From Bacillota bacterium (GTDB lineage Bacteria; Bacillota; Clostridia; Lachnospirales; Lachnospiraceae), in assembly GCA_023387655.1 (NCBI GenBank), contig JAEWHR010000137.1, positions 1-25,833 on the forward strand: DNA of 25,833 nt, in the 5' to 3' direction. Positions 1 to 7,044 of the stretch are shown piece after piece. The stretch's first letter is position 1; each line of letters begins with the position of its first letter. The position numbers and the translations under genes are program-made. The notes beneath the pieces are model-generated. The model saw only the letters and a program-made list of their open reading frames with translations, did no database searches and was not told the origin of the DNA.

Positions 1-26
1 TTGTTTTATTTCTATATTTTCTTTGT

Positions 27-50
27 ATTCTGACAATTATCAGAATTTTT
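27..50 (+). terminator. possible weak plus-strand terminator
   Basis: A 7-bp inverted repeat, ATTCTGA (27-33) and TCAGAAT (40-46), is followed by a short T-run on the plus strand. It could end a plus-strand transcript entering from the left. The stem is AT-rich and short, so the call is tentative. Nothing else was recognised in 51-120. Confidence 0.35.
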
Positions 51-120
51 CTATTCACAGGTGTCAAATCATATCACTTCCTATTGTCTAAATCGCGTCT
101 GCACCATCGACAATTTAGAA

Positions 121-273
121 CAAAGTGGCTTCGCCACTCTAAGCTCCGCGAATCAACAAATTCAGGGCGATGCCACTTTGTCGCGCCGAAGCGTCAGCGG
201 AGTGCGCTTCCCTCGAAGAGTTTTTTAATTAATTGGAGATTATCGCGGAGTAATTTCCTTTAATTAAAAAATT
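121..273. repeat. dispersed intergenic repeat, copy 1 (about 151 bp)
   Basis: This stretch matches 21845-21999 almost base for base: there are about seven substitutions in the first 120 positions and no gap until the terminal hairpin. It has two modules. The first (121-220) is comparatively GC-rich for this genome and contains nested short inverted repeats: AGTGGC/GCCACT at 125-139, CAAAGTGGC (121-129) with GCCACTTTG (172-180), and CTCCGC (144-149) with GCGGAG (197-202). The second (221-271) is an AT-rich hairpin whose arms are TTTTTTAATTAA (221-232) and its complement (260-271), with a further weaker stem inside. No plausible ORF was seen. The element lies directly downstream of trxB, and its right end is the T-tract of the trxB terminator. 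Confidence 0.9.
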
Positions 274-314
274 GGAGAATAATATAAAGCAATCCAGTGC
301 TTCTATTATTCTCC
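266..314 (-). terminator. trxB intrinsic terminator
   Basis: A strong hairpin has arms GGAGAATAATA (274-284) and TATTATTCTCC (304-314), with an inner stem AAGCA (287-291)/TGCTT (298-302). Read on the minus strand it is followed at once by AATTTTTT, giving a textbook intrinsic terminator about 20 bp after the trxB stop codon. The T-tract is shared with the end of the dispersed repeat. Confidence 0.88.
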
Positions 315-334
315 AATATAAATCCTCTTATTTC

Positions 335-1261
335 CTATAAATTATTTAAATAACGTTCTACGCCTGTTACTGCTACCGCACCATCGGATGCTGCTGTAAT
401 AACCTGTCTCAGTTCCTTTGTACGGATATCCCCTGCTGCAAATACACCAGCTACATTCGTTTCACAACTTTCATCTGCAATAATATAACCACCCTTATCA
501 ACTTCAACAATAGGTGTATAAACTTCTGAATTCGGTACATTACCTACTGCAATAAATACACCATCTATTGTAAGTTCTGAAGCTTCTTCTGTAACAACAT
601 TTCGTATCTTTAATCCGTTAACAGCATCTGTTCCTGTAATTTCATCCACAACACTGTTCCAATGTACTGTTACATTCTCAAGAGATAATAACTTCGTAAT
701 TAATGTTTTCGCAGCTCGAAATTCCTCTCTACGATGTATCACATGTACTTCTTTACAAATTCTCGCAAGGAAAATAGCATCCTCAACCGCAACATCTCCA
801 CCGCCAACAACCGCAACAGTCTTTCCACGGAAAAAAGCGCCGTCACATGTTGCACAGTAAGATACTCCCATACCTTGGAATTCGGTTTCTCCCTTAACAT
901 TTAATCTTCGAGACGCAGCTCCAGTTGCAATAATAAGTGACTTAGAATAATACTCTTCACCATTATCTAGAACAATTTTTTTAATACCATCTTCTACTTC
1001 AAATGCTTTCACTTCACCGTAAACATGAGTGGCACCAAGCTTATCGCTATGCTCTCGAAATTTAACTGCTAAGTCAAATCCACCGATACCTGGTATTCCT
1101 GGATAGTTATCCACTTCATACGTATTGATGATTTGGCCACCACTCATTGGTTCTTTTTCAATCACTATGGTACTCAACTCTGCTCTTTGAGCATAAATAC
1201 TTGCAGTTAAACCTGCTGGTCCTGAACCAATAATGGCCAGGTCATGAATTGTTTTATTCAT
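335..1261 (-). CDS. trxB: thioredoxin-disulfide reductase (TrxB)
   Basis: A flavoprotein of 308 residues that uses NADPH to reduce the disulfide of thioredoxin in the cytoplasm. The N-terminal FAD-binding Rossmann motif is GSGPAG (residues 12-17). The redox-active CATC is at 136-139. The NADPH-binding fold follows, with GGGDVA (153-158) and the HRR basic motif (176-178) that in this family contacts the 2'-phosphate of NADPH. A second FAD contact, AAGD, lies near 275-278. The length is typical for low-molecular-weight bacterial TrxB. The ATG start has an AAGGAGAA ribosome binding site about 8 nt upstream. The gene is divergent from the small motility gene at 1368 and stands alone, ending at its own terminator. 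No thioredoxin gene is adjacent. A clear sigma-A promoter was not identified. Confidence 0.96.
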   Translation of the reverse strand: MNKTIHDLAIIGSGPAGLTASIYAQRAELSTIVIEKEPMSGGQIINTYEVDNYPGIPGIGGFDLAVKFREHSDKLGATHVYGEVKAFEVEDGIKKIVLDNGEEYYSKSLIIATGAASRRLNVKGETEFQGMGVSYCATCDGAFFRGKTVAVVGGGDVAVEDAIFLARICKEVHVIHRREEFRAAKTLITKLLSLENVTVHWNSVVDEITGTDAVNGLKIRNVVTEEASELTIDGVFIAVGNVPNSEVYTPIVEVDKGGYIIADESCETNVAGVFAAGDIRTKELRQVITAASDGAVAVTGVERYLNNL

Positions 1262-1303
1262 AATAAATTCTCCTTTTCAATACTATAATAAGCAATTTTT
1301 CGC

Positions 1304-1331
1304 TAAAGTTTCCTATCTAATATGTCGATGT
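1304..1331 (+). promoter_or_regulatory. candidate sigma-D (flagellar sigma-28) promoter
   Basis: TAAA at 1304-1307 and GTCGATGT at 1324-1331 are separated by 16 bp. The known sigma-D consensus in Bacillus and clostridia is TAAA, about 15 bp, GCCGATAT, so this is 4/4 plus 6/8 with a one-base-longer spacer. It sits about 40 bp upstream of a gene of the YjfB motility family, which is where such a promoter would be expected. The assignment rests on motif and context only. Confidence 0.5.
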
Positions 1332-1367
1332 AACTCGTGTGTACAAACACAGAAAGGTGGTATATCT

Positions 1368-1544
1368 ATGGATATCGCTGCTTTATCCATGGCGAGTAGC
1401 CAGGCAAACCTTATGACTCAGGTTAACACTGCTGTGTTATCAATGAATCTAAGTTCTATAAAACAAATGGGTGAAAATATGACTAAGTTAATGGAGCAAT
1501 CCGTAACTCCAAACCTCGGGCAAAGCATTGACGTTAAATGTTAA
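1368..1544 (+). CDS. small YjfB-family putative motility protein
   Basis: A 58-codon gene preceded by AAAGGTGG at 8 nt from the ATG. The product begins MDIAALSMASSQ and ends near PNLGQSIDVKC. This matches the YjfB_motility family layout: an MDIA..SM start, a short helical middle rich in Met, Gln and Ser, and a PNLGQ-IDV tail. Family members are about 60 residues, lie near or among flagellar genes, and have no defined biochemical role. The last residue is a cysteine, which is unusual in my recollection of the family. The stop codon overlaps the stop of the convergent CPBP gene by 4 bp (1541-1544), so any plus-strand terminator would have to lie inside that gene; I did not see one. The upstream sigma-D-like promoter supports a link to motility. 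Confidence 0.85.
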   Translation: MDIAALSMASSQANLMTQVNTAVLSMNLSSIKQMGENMTKLMEQSVTPNLGQSIDVKC

Positions 1545-2794
1545 ATGATACCCTGAAGAATAAGTTCACCCATTACTAAGTTAAAGACGCAGATTGCGAT
1601 TGCAATCCAAAGAGGGAGAGTAAATAAGGCACCAGCATTTACTTTCCCTTCGCCTTTATACCCATATCCATATCTATGATAATTCCCTTCTAATGTATTA
1701 CTAGGATTCATTGTATTACTAGTATTCATTGTACTAGCATTCATTGTTTTACTAGAATTCATTGTATAACTTACATTACTCTTATCCTTAGAAAATAAAC
1801 CCTTAATATATTCATATCTACCGGTATTTTTAGCTATCTTACGGTAAATTAAAAAAGCTAATATTCCACCTAACAAAGCAGTAAGTCCATAGGTTCTAAC
1901 GATATCAACTAGAGTCATATCTGTTAGTACTGTATTAGCGCTTTCTTGAAATACTTGGTTAAAATCAAAGTTGTCTGTTCCTAGTATTCTCGTAATTGAA
2001 TTTGCGAGTTCAAGATCTCCGCTTGCAATTGCTTCATTTGCCATGTTCTTTAAGTACTCAAATAATCTTGGAATAGCATAAAGTAAGGTTATCGACCAAC
2101 CATTCATGATAAAGTGAATAATCATCGTGGAAAGAATCGAATCTGTTGCTTCTATTACAAATGCAAAGATAATTCCCATAACAAATGCATAGCAAAACTG
2201 ATTCAAGTTACCATGCAAAACTCCAAATAGGAAGGCCGATAAAAAAGCTGCTCCTAAAGGATTCACTCTACGATACCCTTGATAAAATAAACCTCGATAA
2301 ACGATTTCCTCCATAACACAAGGTACGAAAGCTACACAAAACAATGCAAATAAATAAGAATTATTCTGCGTGATATTTAACATCGTATCATTGATTGCCG
2401 CTACAGAGAACATTCGAGAGATTGCATTTACAAAATTTATTGCAGGTGTAATACAAATTGTAAATAGTATTAACCAGAATACATTCGATAAAGATACCTT
2501 TTGAAAACAAAGCTGTTCACGTATGCTTCTTTTATCTTCTTGGCTATTATGTTCCCTAGAGTTATCAAAAGAACTACTCGACTGATAAGTAATCCCCATT
2601 CCATCTTGTAAACTCTTTAGCCTTCTACTCTCTATAATAAGAAATACAATGGAAGGACCTGCTATAATTGCCTGAGATATTAATAACAATACAGCGCCAT
2701 TTGATGTAAACTCTCTAAAAGATATCAAGCTTGAAACAAATATAGTGGCTACGGTACACAGGAATACTATATTTATTCTTCTAACGTAATTCAT
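1541..2794 (-). CDS. CPBP-family intramembrane glutamic endopeptidase (Abi/CaaX-type)
   Basis: A multi-pass membrane protein of 417 residues. The CPBP active-site motifs are present in order: EExxxR as MEEIVYRG (E162, E163, R167), FxxxH as FGVLH (F190, H194) and HxxxN as HFIMN (H227, N231). Hydrophobic segments lie near 8-25, 34-54, 105-128, 145-160, 180-215, 220-242, about 300-317 and 390-415. CPBP proteins include the eukaryotic CaaX protease Rce1 and bacterial enzymes for bacteriocin self-immunity; the substrate here is unknown. The core is set between an N-terminal extension with a charged Ser/Asn-rich loop (70-95) and a C-terminal tail carrying a TMN-rich repeat (about 344-366). The ATG follows an AGGAGG-type site. 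It appears monocistronic with its own promoter, and converges on the YjfB gene with a 4-bp overlap. Confidence 0.85.
   Translation of the reverse strand: MNYVRRINIVFLCTVATIFVSSLISFREFTSNGAVLLLISQAIIAGPSIVFLIIESRRLKSLQDGMGITYQSSSSFDNSREHNSQEDKRSIREQLCFQKVSLSNVFWLILFTICITPAINFVNAISRMFSVAAINDTMLNITQNNSYLFALFCVAFVPCVMEEIVYRGLFYQGYRRVNPLGAAFLSAFLFGVLHGNLNQFCYAFVMGIIFAFVIEATDSILSTMIIHFIMNGWSITLLYAIPRLFEYLKNMANEAIASGDLELANSITRILGTDNFDFNQVFQESANTVLTDMTLVDIVRTYGLTALLGGILAFLIYRKIAKNTGRYEYIKGLFSKDKSNVSYTMNSSKTMNASTMNTSNTMNPSNTLEGNYHRYGYGYKGEGKVNAGALFTLPLWIAIAICVFNLVMGELILQGII
1695..1763 (-). repeat. in-frame tandem repeat in the CPBP gene
   Basis: Four consecutive units of 18, 18, 15 and 18 bp encode repeats of the type TMNxSN near residues 344-366, in the linker before the last membrane segment. 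Because all units are multiples of three, copy number can change without a frameshift. Confidence 0.75.
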
Positions 2795-2834
2795 CCTTTA
2801 CCTCCTGATTTTCATTCCTGTTCTGATGGGTATA

Positions 2835-2850
2835 TTCATAATATTATGAA
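2835..2850. promoter_or_regulatory. 16-bp perfect palindrome, possible operator
   Basis: TTCATAATATTATGAA is a perfect palindrome lying about 40 bp upstream of the CPBP start codon and 20 bp downstream of its predicted -10 box. That placement suits a repressor site, but no regulator gene is adjacent and an AT-rich palindrome can arise by chance. Confidence 0.4.
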
Positions 2851-2869
2851 CGATAAACTCTCTTTCATT

Positions 2870-2878
2870 ATTATACCA
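2870..2878 (-). promoter_or_regulatory. extended -10 promoter of the CPBP gene
   Basis: On the minus strand TGGTATAAT gives a perfect TATAAT with an extended -10 TG. No good -35 is seen, as is common for extended -10 promoters. Predicted transcription would start near 2863, leaving a leader of about 70 nt. Confidence 0.55.
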
Positions 2879-2944
2879 TAACTTCAGCATTTTTTATGCC
2901 ATTGACTAAACTTGTTAGGGCTATTATATCACAATTTAATTCTT

Positions 2945-3022
2945 ATCGGAAGTTGATTTCTATACTCTTGTTATTTTTAGAAGATCGGAAGTTGATTTCT
3001 CCACTCTTGTTATTTTTAGAAG
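2945..3022. repeat. 39-bp tandem duplication at the thioesterase promoter
   Basis: Two head-to-tail 39-bp units (2945-2983 and 2984-3022) differ at only two adjacent bases. Each contains TTGTTA, and the copy in unit 2 serves as the -35 of the thioesterase promoter, so the duplication places a second -35-like box upstream. Confidence 0.9.
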
Positions 3023-3036
3023 AATCGTGATATAAT
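3007..3036 (+). promoter_or_regulatory. sigma-A promoter of the thioesterase-cvfB pair
   Basis: TTGTTA (3007-3012) and TATAAT (3031-3036) are 18 bp apart, with an extended -10 TGA just before the TATAAT. The start codon at 3069 follows after a leader of about 25 nt. Confidence 0.7.
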
Positions 3037-3068
3037 GGGGTTAATCGTGTTCAGTGGAGGCTTTACTT

Positions 3069-3782
3069 ATGTATTGTTTTGACAGCAGAGTAAGATATAG
3101 CGAGGTTGACCATAATAAAACTATGAATGTGTCATCCATAATCAATTATTTTCAAGATTGCTCTAATTTTCAATCCGATTCTTTAGGTGTTGGAATTTCG
3201 GAATTAACAAAGCGTTCCCGTGTATGGATTATGAGCTCCTGGCAGCTAATAATAAATCGTTATCCTACTATAGGTGAAACTATTACCATCGGTACTTGGC
3301 CATATGACCGTAAAGGAATGTATGGATACCGTAATTTTATTCTTTATGATGAGAAAAAAGAAGTTGCTGCGGTGGCAAATTCTATTTGGGTTCTCATGGA
3401 TACAAATCTAAATCGTCCCGTTAAGATTACAGATGAAGATTATCAGGCATATCAAAATGAGCCTGCTTATCCAATGGAGTATGCCGATCGTAAAATTAAG
3501 ATTCCTGGTGAATTAACCCCATTACCTCCATTTGTTGTAATGCCATCCTTTATTGATGTTTTAAATCATGTAAACAATGCTCAGTATATCCGAATGGCTA
3601 CCGATTATGTCGATGAGAATTTTAAAGTTACACAAATGAGAGCAGATTATCGAAAATCAGCCCTTTTGGGAGATATGATATATCCAAACATTTCAAAAAC
3701 TAAGGACTGTATTACCGTTGTACTATCCGATAAGGATGGACAACCCTATGTGACTGTTGCCTTTTATGGCAATGCAGTATAG
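3069..3782 (+). CDS. acyl-ACP thioesterase (FatA/FatB-like, double hotdog)
   Basis: A cytoplasmic enzyme that hydrolyses acyl-acyl carrier protein to release free fatty acid. The 237 residues form two hotdog units: the first near 3-130, starting VRYSEVDHNKTMN, and the second near 150-237, with the conserved helix segment DVLNHVNNAQY (163-173). That Asn/His-bearing segment aligns with the catalytic region of plant and bacterial acyl-ACP thioesterases. The frame is open from a GTG at 3054, but I place the start at the ATG at 3069 because GGAGG (3056-3060) is then 8 nt upstream and would otherwise be inside the coding sequence. The gene is followed 12 bp later by cvfB and is probably cotranscribed with it. 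Substrate chain length cannot be read from the sequence. Confidence 0.88.
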   Translation: MYCFDSRVRYSEVDHNKTMNVSSIINYFQDCSNFQSDSLGVGISELTKRSRVWIMSSWQLIINRYPTIGETITIGTWPYDRKGMYGYRNFILYDEKKEVAAVANSIWVLMDTNLNRPVKITDEDYQAYQNEPAYPMEYADRKIKIPGELTPLPPFVVMPSFIDVLNHVNNAQYIRMATDYVDENFKVTQMRADYRKSALLGDMIYPNISKTKDCITVVLSDKDGQPYVTVAFYGNAV

Positions 3783-3794
3783 AAAGGAATTACT

Positions 3795-4634
3795 ATGATT
3801 CAATTAGGAAAAATTCAAACACTCACCGTTGTAAAAACGACGGATTTCGGTGTTTATTTAGCAGATAATTCAGATACTAAAAAAGAAGATACAATTCTGC
3901 TTCCAAAAAACCAACTAGAAGCAGGAACAAAGGTAGGAGATGAACTCTCTGTTTTTGTATATAAAGATTCAGAAGATCGTCCCATAGCAACTCTTATCAC
4001 TCCAAAGCTTACCTTAAAAGAGATTGCTTTATTAAAAGTCAAAGAGGTTACTTCTATTGGTGCCTTCTTAGATTGGGGAATTGCGAAAGATTTATTCTTA
4101 CCATTTAAGGAACAAACACATCCTGTAACTGCACAAGAAGAAGTTTTAGTAAGTCTTTATATTGATAAAAGTAAGCGACTTTGTGCAACAATGAAGATTT
4201 ATGACTTGTTACAAACGAACTCTCCTTATCAAAAGGATGATAAAGTTACTGGTATGGTGTACGAAATCATTCCAGCCTTTGGCGCATTTGTTGCTGTTGA
4301 TAATAAATATTCTGGTCTCATTCCGAATAAGGAACTACATGTAAATGTAACACCAGGTCAAACCATTACTGCACGTGTAACTATGGTACATGCAGATGGA
4401 AAACTTGATTTAAGCTTACGTGAAAAAACTTATATACAGCTTGATAGTGACTCAGAACTTATTTATGAAAAACTAACAGCGGCTGGTGGTTTTCTTCCTT
4501 TCCATGACAAATCTGAGCCAGAAGATATTAAGAAAGAATTTAACCTTAGTAAAAATGCCTTTAAGCGTGCAATTGGTCGCTTAATGAAAGAAAATAGAAT
4601 TAAGATATTAGATAATGGTATTCAAAAATTATAA
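3795..4634 (+). CDS. cvfB: CvfB-like S1-domain RNA-binding protein
   Basis: A 279-residue protein with the CvfB/YitL architecture: an S1-like fold at about 1-65, a second at about 68-135, a canonical S1 domain at about 145-215 (GMVYEIIPAFGAFVAVD, then GLIPNKEL) and a C-terminal winged helix (about 220-279, including KKEFNLSKNAFKRAIGRLM). CvfB of Staphylococcus binds RNA and influences virulence-gene expression; in clostridia its targets are not known. The ATG has AAAGGAA as its binding site, 12 bp after the thioesterase stop, consistent with an operon. It ends at a terminator shared with the convergent yvyF gene. Confidence 0.88.
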   Translation: MIQLGKIQTLTVVKTTDFGVYLADNSDTKKEDTILLPKNQLEAGTKVGDELSVFVYKDSEDRPIATLITPKLTLKEIALLKVKEVTSIGAFLDWGIAKDLFLPFKEQTHPVTAQEEVLVSLYIDKSKRLCATMKIYDLLQTNSPYQKDDKVTGMVYEIIPAFGAFVAVDNKYSGLIPNKELHVNVTPGQTITARVTMVHADGKLDLSLREKTYIQLDSDSELIYEKLTAAGGFLPFHDKSEPEDIKKEFNLSKNAFKRAIGRLMKENRIKILDNGIQKL

Positions 4635-4690
4635 TGAAGTAAGATTATTATAATGAAGTAATTTTAATATAATGAAGTAAGATTAATAAA
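4631..4690. repeat. three imperfect 19-bp repeats after cvfB
   Basis: The core ATAATGAAGTAA occurs three times at about 19-bp spacing, starting inside or just after the cvfB stop codon (4631, 4650, 4669). A fourth ATAATGAAGT lies in the loop of the terminator hairpin near 4780. The rest of the cvfB-yvyF spacer is AT-rich with no gene. Confidence 0.7.
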
Positions 4691-4751
4691 ATTAATAACG
4701 TAAACATAAAAAATTAAGGTTCATATAATTTTAGGCAGTATTTAAAATTAT

Positions 4752-4812
4752 ATTAAAATAAAACCGCTAGTTGCCTCAATAATGAAGTGCATACCTAGCG
4801 GTTTTGTGTTTA
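4752..4812. terminator. bidirectional terminator between cvfB and yvyF
   Basis: A perfect 11-bp stem, AAAACCGCTAG (4760-4770) and CTAGCGGTTTT (4795-4805), is flanked by T-rich DNA on the plus side and by TTTTATTTTAAT on the minus side. It sits between converging genes and can serve both. Confidence 0.85.
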
Positions 4813-4863
4813 TATAGATAGAAAACGAAAAAACAGAGCCTTTTTATCCCCGTGGAAGGGCTA

Positions 4864-5262
4864 TTAATCTAAGAAACGCATCTTAGCGCGGTCACGAAAA
4901 TCCTTTAGTTCTTTTGGATCTTCCTTTTTATATGCACTACCAAGGGTATTTGCTAACTTTTCTTTGCAAACACTACAAAAACGTCCAGTACGTATCATAG
5001 TACCACAACTTTCACATTCGAGTCCAACTAAGGAATCCTCAGAAAATGTTAGACGTTCTTCACGTACCCATTGTCTAAGTTGTTGTACTGTTACATCATT
5101 TTCTTCTGCCACTTCTTGTATACTTGCATGTGGATTATCGTAAATGTAGTTTTTTACAACTTCAAATTTTTTGTCTAAATCACGCAAACAGGAAGTGCAA
5201 AGTGGATTTCCACCTAAATAATTAAATAATTTCCCACAGCTTCTACAATTTCTTACGTCCAT
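4864..5262 (-). CDS. yvyF: YvyF-family flagellar-locus zinc-ribbon/HTH protein
   Basis: A 132-residue protein with an N-terminal zinc ribbon (C6, C9, C22, C25), a central MerR-like helix-turn-helix (about 47-68, SIQEVAEENDVTVQQLRQW) and a second four-cysteine site (C83, C86, C96, C99). This is the layout of the YvyF family (flagellar operon protein, TIGR03826). In Bacillus subtilis yvyF lies directly after comFC and before flgM; here it also follows comFC, 13 bp downstream, but the flgM-flgK genes do not follow. It ends at the bidirectional terminator. A regulatory role is inferred from the fold; the target is unknown. The binding site is AAAGGGG. Confidence 0.85.
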   Translation of the reverse strand: MDVRNCRSCGKLFNYLGGNPLCTSCLRDLDKKFEVVKNYIYDNPHASIQEVAEENDVTVQQLRQWVREERLTFSEDSLVGLECESCGTMIRTGRFCSVCKEKLANTLGSAYKKEDPKELKDFRDRAKMRFLD

Positions 5263-5275
5263 GTTAACCCCTTTC

Positions 5276-6013
5276 TCAGAATCCGCTTCCTATACAAACC
5301 GTAACAAAGAATACTTCAAAACATCCAGCCCTTTGTAATACATTTGTACAGGCTTCGATGGTACTCCCTGTCGTGTAGATATCATCTACTAATATCACAC
5401 GTTTGTATGGGAACAACTCCTCTGACTTTTTACCATTTGTTGAAATAGAGAATGCCATCTCCAGATTTCTCATTCGTTCTTTATTATCAAGCTTTTTTTG
5501 TGGTACCGTGTCCGTTGTTCGTACCAAAAGTTTGGTATCCACAGGAATAGAAAGTGCCTTTGATAATCCTTCTGCTAATAACTGCGCTTGATTAAATCCT
5601 CTACGCTTATATTTATTTTTATGTAAAGGAACCGGAATTAACACCTCTGCATTCGTTTTATGAATCCAATCACCTAGGATTGATACCATGGCCGCTACAT
5701 AAAATTCTGCATATTCTTTCTTTGCGTGATACTTAAACTCGCTTAATGACTTTTTTAATTTTTTATTATAAAGAAAACAAGCAAATCCTCTAGAATAATG
5801 ATGTTCTTTCTTAATACAATCAAAACAATACTCCTGTTCTTCAACCAAGACTGGTTTACTGCATTTTTTGCAGCGAGGTTCCATAAGTACAGGAAGTTCC
5901 TCACTGCAAATACTGCAAATCTTTCGTTCCTTTGGAACTAATATCTCAGTGCAAATCGGACATCGCTTTGGATAAATAGCATCCAATAATTGTTTTCCAA
6001 CCATTCTCCACAC
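5276..6013 (-). CDS. comFC: ComFC-type phosphoribosyltransferase-like protein
   Basis: A 245-residue ComF-family protein. The N-terminus carries four CxxC pairs (C18/21, C33/36, C48/51, C63/66) that would bind zinc. The C-terminal half is a type I phosphoribosyltransferase fold with the PRPP-binding loop VDDIYTTGST (209-218). In Bacillus and Streptococcus ComFC is needed for natural transformation, acting with the ComFA helicase. No comFA is in this window, so a competence role is uncertain; many non-competent clostridia keep comFC. The start is a GTG preceded by AGAAGGTGA; an in-frame ATG three codons later lacks a properly spaced site. The gene lies 24 bp after the nucleotidyltransferase stop and 13 bp before yvyF, so these genes probably form one transcript. 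Confidence 0.88.
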   Translation of the reverse strand: MWRMVGKQLLDAIYPKRCPICTEILVPKERKICSICSEELPVLMEPRCKKCSKPVLVEEQEYCFDCIKKEHHYSRGFACFLYNKKLKKSLSEFKYHAKKEYAEFYVAAMVSILGDWIHKTNAEVLIPVPLHKNKYKRRGFNQAQLLAEGLSKALSIPVDTKLLVRTTDTVPQKKLDNKERMRNLEMAFSISTNGKKSEELFPYKRVILVDDIYTTGSTIEACTNVLQRAGCFEVFFVTVCIGSGF

Positions 6014-6037
6014 GAGGTTTTCACCTTCTATCTTTCA

Positions 6038-6955
6038 CTAAAACAATTTGTTTGGATACTTACCCTGTGCAACTAATTCAAGAATGGAGTCTACTACTGA
6101 TTGCTTATCTTCTTTATAAGTTACTCCAAACCATTTATCATTGGTTCTTAATACCTTTACTTTTGCTCTATTTTCTGCCACCATCTTACCCACTACATTT
6201 GGCAATAGGTATTCTGCTTTTAAACTATTTTCATCCAAATTACTTAAGAATGTAGCAAATCCATTTTCTAACTCTTGTAGGAAGTTTGGTGTAAATCCCC
6301 ACATATTCATAGATACGGAACTATCTAATGAAATAGTGACAGGATTACCGCTACCGTCTTTCCCTAATGCTACATCACCCTGTTTCTCAATCCCGAAGGT
6401 TTCTTCTACATGGGATAAGTAACCGGATTCATCTACATTACATACACCTCTTGTTACAATACCATTATCACTTAAGGTATTACCAAGAACAAAGCCTGCC
6501 ATGCAAAATTCATTCTCAGCGCTATTCGTATCGACATTACTTAAGAATTTCTGTACTTTCACAAAAGCTTCTTTTCCATAGTAGTCGTCAGCGTTAATTA
6601 CCGCAAATGGCTCATTTACAATACCTTTGCAGCATAATACAGCTTGACCGGTACCCCATGGTTTTGTACGATCTTCTGGCTTTGTAAATCCAGCTGGAAG
6701 TTTATCAAGCTCCTGATATACATACTCTACTTCAATCTGCTTTTCAATGCGATTTCCGATGATCTCTTTAAAATCTTTCTCTAGGTCATGACGGATAATA
6801 AATACAACTTTATTAAATCCTGCTTCTATCGCATCGTAGATAGAGTAATCCATAATTATCTCGCCGCTTGGTCCAACTTTCTCAAGCTGCTTAATTCCTC
6901 CTCCGTAACGGCTACCAATACCTGCTGCCATAATTACTAATGTGGTCTTATTCAT
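6038..6955 (-). CDS. nucleotidyltransferase, NDP-sugar pyrophosphorylase-like
   Basis: A 305-residue protein with the GT-A-like nucleotidyltransferase fold. The N-terminal nucleotide-binding loop is AAGIGSRYGGGIKQ (about 10-23), a variant of the GxGTRxxPxxK signature of sugar-1-phosphate nucleotidylyltransferases. NADDYYG (about 121-127) supplies the metal-binding Asp. It lacks the left-handed beta-helix acyltransferase repeats of GlmU, and its sugar substrate cannot be assigned. The frame is open from an ATG at 6976, but AGGAGGGG lies between the two ATGs, 6 nt before the ATG at 6955, which is therefore taken as the start. It is the first gene of a probable operon with comFC and yvyF; no shared function is obvious. 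Confidence 0.8.
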   Translation of the reverse strand: MNKTTLVIMAAGIGSRYGGGIKQLEKVGPSGEIIMDYSIYDAIEAGFNKVVFIIRHDLEKDFKEIIGNRIEKQIEVEYVYQELDKLPAGFTKPEDRTKPWGTGQAVLCCKGIVNEPFAVINADDYYGKEAFVKVQKFLSNVDTNSAENEFCMAGFVLGNTLSDNGIVTRGVCNVDESGYLSHVEETFGIEKQGDVALGKDGSGNPVTISLDSSVSMNMWGFTPNFLQELENGFATFLSNLDENSLKAEYLLPNVVGKMVAENRAKVKVLRTNDKWFGVTYKEDKQSVVDSILELVAQGKYPNKLF

Positions 6956-7022
6956 AAGGAACCCCTCCTGATACATTATTGCATCTGTTGTGCTTAATTA
7001 GATGAAGCGATTAATTGTCCTA

Positions 7023-7044
7023 TGTCAATTGACATTTGTCAATT
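7023..7044. promoter_or_regulatory. operator-like palindrome upstream of the nucleotidyltransferase
   Basis: TGTCAATTGACA (7023-7034) is a perfect 12-bp palindrome, and a third half-site TGTCAATT follows at 7037-7044. It lies about 20 bp downstream of a minus-strand TATAAT (7063-7068) and about 70 bp upstream of the start codon. It could be a repressor site; the half-sites also resemble -35 TTGACA boxes on either strand, so promoter overlap is an alternative. Confidence 0.4.
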
